64,000 nucleotides of DNA from Paragonimus westermani (taxonomy: Eukaryota > Platyhelminthes > Trematoda > Plagiorchiida > Troglotrematidae): contig QNGE01002367.1 of NCBI GenBank assembly GCA_008508345.1, positions 18,281-82,280 of the forward strand. The letters are read 5' to 3'. Of the stretch, positions 56,370 through 64,000 are shown piece after piece; the first letter of the stretch is position 1, and each line of letters begins with the position of its first letter. The position numbers and the translations under genes were made by a program. Below the pieces are notes generated by a model. That model did not search any database, had not been told where the DNA came from, and saw nothing but the letters and a program-made list of their open reading frames with translations.

Positions 56370-56433
56370 CCGAGGTGGTTGAAACGTAGAGTATTACAAC
56401 TTGCTCGAAACGTTGTGTTATTCCCAATCTGTA
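56370..56433 (+). repeat. Penelope-type terminal fragment with half a hammerhead core
   Basis: Reverse complement of 63912-63971: 'ccgaggtggttgaaacgtag' onwards to '...ttattcccaat'. It contains the second half of stem II and the GAAAC box, but the CTGAGGA box is cut off by the N. Confidence 0.8.
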
Positions 56434-57269
56434 TATCAATAACATGTTAAACACGACGCCCAAACTATTCAACTTCATTCGTACTACATTTGGTGCGGAT
56501 ATCTTACACCTCCGGACGAAATTTGTACTACCTGAATATAGTGTAAGTTCACATGAGGTGCTGTTAGTATACCATTGGTTTTTTGTTGTGTACGAAAACG
56601 CTCAGGAGGGTCTGGTGAGATCAGGTACTTTACGCTTACTGAGTTCTCTGTAATACAGTGAGGGTCGCTCAAGTTCAGCCCATTTAGTCATATCGTTGGG
56701 GGGTGACCATAGCTTAACAGTATCATTCACGCACACAAAACCATCGGTCTGGTTCTTTCCAAGAGGCAGGGAACGGAACACACATCCTTATCACGATAGT
56801 TGATGTTACTACCGTTCGTTCATTGTGCCTTCTAATGCATTGAAAGTAGGCGTGTCTGCATTCACTGTGCTTCTGGCTAATTTGTTCAACCATGTTTGAT
56901 CTGTTCATTGTTTTCTTTTTGCATTTTTCTTCTAGGACGTTCCACTTTATTGTTATGGTGAGCGGCAGTGGGTATCGTAAAGTCAGGCACCTGGCGGTTT
57001 TGGCTAAGATGTGTGCCACGATGTAGTGTCGTATCTAGAGCTACAGTTCACGTAAACCTCTCGATTTAGTGAGAGTTAGTTTTTCTATTAGTTGTCCCAT
57101 CGTTATAACACGCGTCATTCTCTCACAGGCTCACAACTGTGCAGCACTCTGTAAAGTGCCATTTTTCCAGGATCCTTGAGATAATCTTTGTTTCTATGCA
57201 TGGACATTCCGTACACTGGTTTCCTCGTTCTTTTTTTGAATGAAACTGGTCCAAACTCGGTGTGATTTC
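56434..57269. other. No gene recognised
   Basis: Open frame 56444-56653 (LRTKFVLPEYSVSSHEVLLV) and minus frame 56723-57019 are unassigned. 'cacctccggacgaa' occurs both at 56507 and near 63899, suggesting shared repeat sequence beyond the hammerhead part. Confidence 0.35.
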
Positions 57270-57399
57270 ATCAACATCATCATCGTCGTCGACATCATCG
57301 TCGTCGTCGCCATCATCGTCGTCGTCATCATCGTCGTCGTCATCATCGTCGTCGTCACCATCGTCGTCATCATCATCGTCGTCATCGTCGTCATCATCA
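57270..57399. repeat. CAT/CGT trinucleotide microsatellite
   Basis: About 130 bases of mixed (atc)n/(gtc)n on the plus strand. It is the tail of the inverted short repeat at 57391-57510 (copies A and B end in ATG units). The poly-Asp, poly-Met/Thr and poly-Val/Ile frames over it are artefacts of the repeat. Confidence 0.95.
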
Positions 57400-57510
57400 G
57401 CAAGCAATACATCAGTGGTTCACACTAATGCTTAACTGCCACACAACCATGAAGAAACAGCAAACCCTATATAAGAAAAGGAAAAAGGAGGGGACGGGAA
57501 GGGACCTAAC
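57391..57510 (-). repeat. Short interspersed repeat, copy C (inverted)
   Basis: Reverse complement of copy B: 'atcagtggttcacactaatg', 'actgccacacaaccatgaag' and 'gggacgggaagggacctaac'. Its trinucleotide tail is expanded to about 130 bases, against 4-5 units in copies A and B. Confidence 0.85.
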
Positions 57511-57533
57511 TACTGAAAATGACTACGCTACGT

Positions 57534-57534
57534 N
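57534..57534. other. Single-N assembly junction
   Basis: One N before a piece that starts with an exact 101-base copy of 50675-50775. Confidence 0.9.
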
Positions 57535-58330
57535 TTTTCATCATTTATGTTCAGTTTTTCTATGGACGAAATAAGGGACGATCTGCGGCACAAGCTGCAA
57601 ATTTGCACCTCCTATCCGGTGAAAGACTGATCTTGATTATGCCGACAAGTTTAGCAATTCCTAAGCAGTACAGATAATACTACACACAATGCTCTGGTAA
57701 GTATCTCAAGATGTGCTAGTAGGTCTCGAAGTACCATGTGCTTCCACAAGACTGTCTTGATCAAGTAGATTTATTGTTAGGTAATAAAGTTGGGGAAGTT
57801 TTTGGTCAGCTTGTTTACTTGGGAAATATCATTTTCGGCGCAAATGTACAAAGACTGAAGTACAACCTCATACATACTAGGTTAAGGCGGTATCCGCTAA
57901 TCTGGGGGTACCTCTGGCGACATAAAGGTCCCTCTGATACTTAAAGGTCGCGTATACAAGGCGACAGTGCGGGCTGTGTTACTCTTCAGCAGCGAAACCT
58001 GGCCGCCCAGGGTATAAGACTTGGACCATTCCCAGCTATTTCACCGTCGTTGTTTGCTTTCGGCCGCTCGCACTGGGTTGCATCAACGGATTAGCATTTA
58101 AGAGGCGGGGAAAGTGGTATCTGGTGGTGATTTCCAAGCTGGTTGTTTTGTTCAGTCTCTACGTTTACGCAGGCTTAGGCTGTTATGTACCGCACCGAGC
58201 ACTCTTTGCTGATGCTGCGGCGATTGGCATAAGGTGTGAGCTGGATAGATGGTCACCCGAAGTTCAGAAGTGAGGTCGTTCACCAGGGGGTTAACCACCG
58301 TAGGTGGAGCTCACCTCCCCGGCTGGGGCC
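57535..58330 (+). pseudogene. RTE-like retrotransposon RT, 3' part
   Basis: Begins with the same 101 bases that precede the gap at 50776 and then continues: LDYADKFSNS (about 57633-57660, the YADD box with one Asp altered), a DCLDQVDLLLGNKVGEVFGQ stretch, LVYLGNIIFGANVQ (the YLGS.i block, 57807-57850) and, in other frames, YSSAAKPGRP (the Y..E.WP block) and sequence near 58180-58260 that may be the RTE tail. Several frameshifts. Joined to 50105-50775 it makes one collinear RTE RT, which supports the view that 57635 directly follows 50775 in the genome. Confidence 0.75.
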
Positions 58331-58717
58331 CTCGTAACTCACTGAGTAGATGACTGGCGGCTTTAGGGAGACGGCAGGTAATCAGGCTCAATTACGTGTT
58401 CGTTGTACATATAGGCGATCGCTGGGCTTACAGATCGATAAGACAAGTGTTCTACCGTAATTTATACTCCCGAGGTCTACCAAAGTCAAAACCTGTCTTG
58501 GTCAACTCATGTTTCTCCGGTGAATATCGTCAAACAGATGCTATAATGAGTGGGTATAAACGCACATTCAAGGTGGCTAACCCGAAGAAGATAGTCCGTG
58601 GACACAGCATCGTAATAATGAAGCATCGTAGACAGCTCAGCGAATCAAGTGTGCTGCAGTTGATAAGCAAACACTGGTTAGGTGGGGAGAAGGCGAAACA
58701 AATATGTCAACGAAAGT

Positions 58718-58720
<3 letters not shown>
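58331..58720 (+). other. Unassigned open frame upstream of (TA)n
   Basis: A plus frame (58396-58842) runs MFVVHIGDRWAYRSIRQVFY to GGEKAKQICQRKLL and then through the TA tract as Tyr-Ile repeats. On the minus strand the same bases include FFGLATLNVR near 58600-58570, which recalls the start of an RTE endonuclease. Neither reading is secure. Confidence 0.25.

Positions 58721-58761
<41 letters not shown>
58721..58761. repeat. (TA)n microsatellite
   Basis: About twenty TA units; counterpart of 51450-51485, which is truncated by the N run. Confidence 0.97.
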
Positions 58762-58765
<4 letters not shown>

Positions 58766-59214
58766 GAGTGGCAAACGGGCCACAATATGTGAAACAAAAG
58801 GGTAGTGTTAGGCAAAGAAAGAAAAGAAATGCAGAGGAATAGGGAAGAATAAATCGCCACGATGCGCAAAGGATTTCGCTACACGGACGCCACTGACTTC
58901 CCCCCGCCAGACGGCGTCCTCAGCTAAAGATGTTAATCGTCCTGCGGACCTCAACCAGGACGCCAGGAATGTCCTACTAAAGCAAGCTTCCGCGTGCTTT
59001 CTTACCCTGAACCCAGACCATGTGCTGGCCGCTGCCAACCTAACCGACCACTCGTAAACAAGGCTCTATGTGACAAATGATGAGTTGGTATTCGTTGGAC
59101 CTGACCAAATCAACAAAACCCGTGAGACGAGATCAGTGTACTCAAAAATCGACAAGGTCTATCTGTTCGGTTTACCGCCGTCTGTTCAACGAGCACCGTA
59201 AGAGTGCGGGTCAT

Positions 59215-59750
59215 TTAAGTTACGCTCATCCGCATTTAGCCTGCCTGCTTATGGTTCAAGTCTCTAACTAGCACAACGATGTCCCTACCCCGCGCGTTAT
59301 GTAGAGGGTTAATGAGGTAGCTATAAAGATTATATTTGCGTCTGGAATACAGTCTGTGGAGACATGCCACAACGACTAACAAACAACGATTGTGACGGGC
59401 ACCTCTCAATGCTCTAATCATACTTTCGAATTTGACAGCGCAAAGTCGGTTGTTGACAGGTATCTTGTCATCCAGCGCCTTCTCTGCGTATCCGCTTGAG
59501 TTAATGCCAACATCGGTTTGACATAGCTTGAGTCGCATGGTCTGTAGACAAGCGCACATTGCACCCACATGATGAAGCGGCCGACGAAGAGTGGAGATGT
59601 AGTACCGAGCTAGACTCCTAAAGCCGTGTTTCAGAAAGACAACAGATCGATGGGGATGGTATTCGGAGTACGTGCAACAGCATACCTATTTACATGTGTT
59701 CGAACATTTAGGGTGGCAAGCCTAAATGGTGCTCAAGGGGGGGCGAGTAG
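59215..59750 (-). pseudogene. RTE-like AP endonuclease remnant (duplicate)
   Basis: Exact repeat of 51940-52475; see that entry. Confidence 0.75.
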
Positions 59751-60171
59751 GGGTTCGTACCTTTCAGCGAAAGGAACCTTGGTGTTGGACACACTATCAT
59801 TCTGGCTATGACTTCCATCGCGAACAGCAAATGGGGCAGGTATCTGGTGTGTCTGAAAACGGAATTTGGGGGTCATCCAGTAGAGTTAGTTAACAAGAGG
59901 AGAAAATGAGACAAATTGGTTTGTCACGATAACTTGTGACATGGAGCCATAGTCAGCTGCCGGCACGACCAGACAGTTACGATAGGGTGGTGAGGTAAAA
60001 TTGACAATTAAGTTGCGTCTATAAGTTCATGGTTTTGAGGTAAGATACTTCGTTGCCCTGGCCGAAGAAGGGGGATAGCTTGAGGGGTCTTACCCGGAGC
60101 CTTCGGTTCAAAAGAAGCCTAATACATAAGGCAGTGGAGGGAAGCACGGGGGTCACATTGGAAGCTGGTGA

Positions 60172-60459
60172 TCAGTAGTGCTTCAGTTCATATGCCGTTC
60201 GAGTGGAGTCCATCCGTCCAAGATGTTCAGTGTATCCTGCAGGAAGTTGCAACAGCAGCAGCGTAGCAGTTCGAGGGTTGACATCGGGTGGCTCATCTAC
60301 CATCAGTAAGTTAATGCGATCAGCGGCTACGAAACGGCCGCCGTGCTCTCGATCACCATCTGTCGGACAACCGATCCAGTAAATAGTGTAACCAGCACGT
60401 GCTTCCGGAAGCTTACCTAGGTCTACAAGCGTTGTTTTACATCGTTGCCGTTGCAGCAC
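60172..60459 (-). pseudogene. Second endonuclease-like LINE fragment (duplicate)
   Basis: Exact repeat of 52897-53184; see that entry. Confidence 0.45.
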
Positions 60460-60744
60460 AACTTCATTTTAACCATTGGGATGTGATGTTCCGGCCGGCC
60501 GGTGCTGCTTCGATCCAACGACGTACTCATTCCATGTCCCGAGAGACTGCGTCTACGAGCATGTTTTGGGATGACTGGAGGGACCCCATATGAAGCCTCT
60601 GACTTAACAGTCCGATATGCGGGACAAAAGGGCACAATATTTTCCCGTTTTTTTACTCTGAGTCAATAACTCAAAAGTCTGACTCACCTGACATTGAAGG
60701 ACTAACTCTGCCCCCGAGCGCAATATGCCACGTTTAACACTTCA

Positions 60745-60774
60745 TATACGTATATATATATATATATATATATG
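60745..60774. repeat. (TA)n microsatellite (duplicate)
   Basis: Same length as 53470-53499. Equal lengths of a fast-changing repeat in both copies argue that they are the same DNA. Confidence 0.95.
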
Positions 60775-61195
60775 ACCGTAACTTACCTTTCATTCTGCTG
60801 ATCCCCTTTGGCCTTTCTGGGATGGTTTGACCCTGAAGGACCGTAGTCCTAGCTAGTATTGCTTTCTGGACCAGCGCGACGCACATGTCTGACCACCACG
60901 TTAAGATGGCAGAAAGGGTCACTGTTTAGTCTATACAGGAGCATCACCATACCGACTGGTTATTTGACCGTATATAGGCTGGATGTTGACGGAAGCGACT
61001 TGCGGTACTTGTCGAACAGATGGCGGGGTGTTTCTTTTTGGCTGTGCTGATAATGGTCGGTTTCTTGTGAATAGTAATTTTCGGCACTACTTAACGACCC
61101 ACACCACCGAGTCAGCCGTGGACTCAACATGACTATATGCTTTACAGCTGTCGATTGCGTAGCTATTTTTCACAACTCTGTCCCATTCTTTTCTT

Positions 61196-61293
61196 TCTTC
61201 CCTCTTCCCATACAGGATTTTCTCTTCATGGTTGTGTGGCAGTTAAGCATCAATGATTCACATTGATATATTGCCGTCTATGATGATGATGAT
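61196..61293 (+). repeat. Short interspersed repeat, copy A (duplicate)
   Basis: Exact repeat of 53921-54018. Confidence 0.8.
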
Positions 61294-61668
61294 TCACAAC
61301 TCTGGATCATTCTGGACGTCGATCACGCCCTAGTTTGCGCTAATTTCGCTGTCTTTCGGTGGTAGGTCTCTTGGGGGTTCGTCAGTGGACATCACCAGGC
61401 ATCTTTAGCGTATATTTCCGTTTCAACTACCGCAATGCAGTTGCACAGTAAATAATGTTTAATTCATCAGCAGCTGACCTTTTCAACTCGTACTCAGTCG
61501 TCCGCCCTGCTGTTGCTTACTTCACTTGACCTCTTTGTCGTCAACCTCAGATCGAGGTGACTAAATTATCAAAGTCACTAGCGCTTTACTTTTACTAGAG
61601 CACTCTTCTGGGATCTTCGGCGAATAACCTCGAGGTATACCGAGTGCCTTTCAGGCTTGTGGTGCATG

Positions 61669-61803
61669 AGTTAGGTCCCTTCCCGTCCCTTTTTTCCATC
61701 TCTCTCTTCCTATACAGGGTTTGCTTTTTCTTCATGGTTGTGTGGCAGTTTAGCATTAGTGTGAACCACTGATGTATTGCTGTCTATGATGATGATGATG
61801 ATG
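61669..61803 (+). repeat. Short interspersed repeat, copy B (duplicate)
   Basis: Exact repeat of 54394-54528. Confidence 0.8.
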
Positions 61804-63643
61804 TGCGGTACTCGCGCAATAATACTTTTGATTCAACTATCCACCACCGGGTTTCTATGCCGTCATTTGCTGAAATATTCCATCGGACGACGACGAACAT
61901 AACTGAGCTTCCAGGACTGCTGATTTGGAACTGAAGTCACGTCTAAGAGAGGGTCTCTAGACATTTGGCAACTTTAGTCATACTGACCTGACGTATACGT
62001 TATTCTTTATCTAATTCACATCAGACGGCCATTAAGGTTTTATCACGAAGCCAGGCCCAGTGTGTGAATTCAAGTACGTTTGACAAAATGTCGGTTGTAC
62101 TAATCTGTCGTGATGCGTGCAGTCTTTACTTCATCACGGTATGGAGAGGGACAGAGGTGACTCTCCAACAGCAGCGGCGCACACAGTTCACCATGTTAAA
62201 CATAACTACGGAGGTCAGTGATTCTCTTCCCTTGGCATCTTGTTAGTGTATACCGGTATAATAGCTAACCTGTTTCGCAAAGCCCATATCCTCCACGAAT
62301 TTCTCCATAATAAGGTTTGATTCGACACTTAGTTGCTTGTCTACAGCGATGTCATCCGGATTAATAACTTTGCCGGGGTTTTGAACAATAGGGGTAAATA
62401 CCTTTCTCTGAACTAACTTAATTGCTATTTACTTCGTGAAATCCAGAATATCGAAAACATTTAGTTGTCATAGAACCCGTATTTGTCTATGGTTGTCTGT
62501 TGATATTTTTCCATGTCTCAAATGTATTTTTCACGATCCACTATTTCCATGTCACGGTAAAAACATTCCCGTTCAACGGATTTTTGTGAGTCTTCGGAAG
62601 TAGCATCCATCATCGGGGTGTATTACGATCGCACCACTCAGTTACGCAAACACGAGTGAATAGTAGTCATTTTGCCGGTTTTTCTGAGCGTCTTTCGGCA
62701 ACTGTCAACTTCACCTCATTTTTGTTCAGTCCCGTTATTAGCAGTCGTATATCAAAGGTATTTTTGATAAAACCATATGGATAAATCCGGTTCTACTTAC
62801 CTGCTACACAGCTGTTCGAAAACTACAACGACATTGGGGCCATTGAAAACAGTAGTGAACCAACTGATAGTTTAGTAATTTAAATAAAAATTGATTGTTG
62901 TAGTTGTGAGGCGGTGGGTATTCTCACAAAGGAATGGTCATATACGAGCCAATGTCTTTATAATTAAAGGGGTTACTTTATGAAACTTGCGTCTTTCTGT
63001 AACCAGCAAAGTCAAAATCTTCTGCTTCAAAGTGGAATGCTTGGGACGATTTTATTTAATCAGTACGATTGCAATCACAAAACTTTGAATAAGTTCAGCT
63101 GTCTTCGTGCAATCTAGCACTCTTCCACATCAACGATCGTTCAGTGGCCTATTCGGTATTTCAGAGAAACTAGTTTTCACGACCTACCATGAACAAAAAG
63201 GTCAAGGATAAGGAACAGCGAACAACAACAGGAAGGTTGGACCATTTGCAAAAAGGTTCCTCGTTTTAGTTTCTGTTGACGCTTCAGTCATGTCTACAAC
63301 TTCCATCTTGGGGGCCGAAAACGACTTTTATGCTCATAAGGTTAACTAGGTCAATATAAAGGGCAATAACTTAGGAGGATGTTTATGCAGCTGGTATCTA
63401 GAACAAAGTGGTAGTTCGTTTTGAACGCTGTCCAACAATGGGAACGTATTTTACATCAGTGATTACCCGCACTCAACCGGACCGTTGAGAACCATCACTT
63501 ATTTGAAGAAACTCACAAGCAGCATGAAACACTGAAGGTATGTGTTGCTTTATGCCAAAAAGTAGTAATCGGATCTTATTTTTCACACGCATGAGAACAA
63601 CTGACCGACTGTGGGTAATCAGATCGTGAAGCGCCGAAATCAG

Positions 63644-63911
63644 TTATAAGTTCTTCTCGATGGACTTTTATTTGCCTAACGTTGTATGTCCAGGCTTAAA
63701 CCAGATTAAATGTTTGAATATATATCCCCAAACTCGAACTCACTGGGCATTTTTCTTCTGTCACACTCGAAGTTTGTCGTATGCTGCAACAACTCTAAAA
63801 TTATAGCTAACTCGATGCAGTAGAGTTTCGGAGAACATCCAAGCATTGTGCCTAAAACGTGTACTGCTATGTGAACAGGATGATTGCGGACATTTCGAAC
63901 ACCTCCGGACG
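63644..63911. other. Unique sequence after duplicate copy 2
   Basis: Not present after copy 1. No gene recognised. It probably belongs to the Penelope-type terminal sequence that follows on the minus strand. Confidence 0.4.
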
Positions 63912-63939
63912 AATTGGGAATAACACAACGTTTCGAGCA

Positions 63940-63997
63940 AGTTGTAATACTCTACGTTTCAACCACCTCGGGTGGCCTTCCTCAGGAGTGTTGTAAT
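63940..63997 (-). ncRNA. Hammerhead ribozyme-like core of Penelope type
   Basis: On the minus strand: CTGAGGA (63985-63979, fitting CUGANGA), then a stem II with five Watson-Crick pairs CCACC/GGTGG plus possible G-T pairs around a CGA loop, then GAAAC (63960-63956), followed by GTA GAGT. The upstream ACTC (in 'acaacactc') can pair with GAGT as stem I, leaving a minimal stem III. Penelope-like elements are known to carry such minimal type I hammerheads in their terminal repeats. An inverted partial copy is at 56370-56433. Cleavage activity is an inference. Confidence 0.6.
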
Positions 63998-64000
63998 CGA

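Larger units (their letters stand above)
58762..63643. repeat. 4.88-kb segment, copy 2 of exact duplicate
   Basis: Counterpart of 51487-56368. Everything annotated there recurs at +7275. Both flanks of this copy are continuous sequence, unlike copy 1, so this is the better-supported version. Confidence 0.95.

Noticed and set aside
57123..57412. Open frames of poly-Asp and poly-Met/Thr on minus, poly-Val/Ile on plus
   Set aside because: All are translations of the CAT/CGT trinucleotide microsatellite at 57270-57399.

Overview
The window looks like a piece of a flatworm (Platyhelminthes, parasitic trematode or cestode) nuclear genome. The evidence is short conserved exons with GT-AG introns of up to about 17 kb, a dense layer of decayed retroelements (Penelope-like, RTE-like, CR1-like, Ty3/Gypsy), a tRNA-derived SINE carrying a hammerhead ribozyme core, and only two recognisable host genes. 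No prokaryotic gene organisation, rRNA, functional tRNA gene or CRISPR array was seen. Species cannot be decided from the sequence.

Host genes. (1) An orthologue of SPAG17/PF6, the ciliary central-apparatus protein, runs right to left. Five exons are identified on the minus strand (26331-25999, 8769-8574, 8483-8292, 7717-7521, 3246-2881). Their phases join without a break into 428 codons. The first-exon end lies right of 26331 and was not found; the C-terminal part lies beyond the left edge. (2) The first coding exon of mitochondrial trans-2-enoyl-CoA reductase (MECR) lies on the plus strand at 46248-46517; its other exons were not found. A weak RPA32-like remnant (14003-14544) lies antisense inside the largest SPAG17 intron.

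Layout. 1-2.9 kb: a Penelope-like element between inverted terminal repeats. 2.9-26.3 kb: SPAG17 exons and introns. The 17.2-kb intron holds a Penelope fragment, a Gypsy LTR copy, the RPA32-like remnant, and a transposase-domain gene (18.1-18.6 and 24.7-25.6 kb) split by a block made of an RTE-like LINE and a Ty3/Gypsy element with two LTRs. Next to its 3' end is a roughly 190-bp chain of consecutive, mutually different palindromes. 27-31 kb: two Penelope fragments. 35-36 kb: MULE-type transposase remnant. 39-41.5 kb: SINE pair in head-to-head orientation and a second Gypsy relic. 42-43 kb: CR1-like RT. 45-47.5 kb: MECR exon 1 between two diverged copies of one repeat. 50-50.8 kb: RTE RT running into a 674-bp run of N.

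The last 13 kb is very probably mis-assembled. 51487-56368 and 58762-63643 appear identical (offset 7275), and the piece after the single N at 57534 opens with a 101-bp copy of the sequence just before the N run (50675-50775). A simple reading is that 57535-64000 is the true continuation of 50775 and that 51450-56368 is a redundant contig. Every mobile-element gene seen is broken by stops or frameshifts; none looks autonomous.
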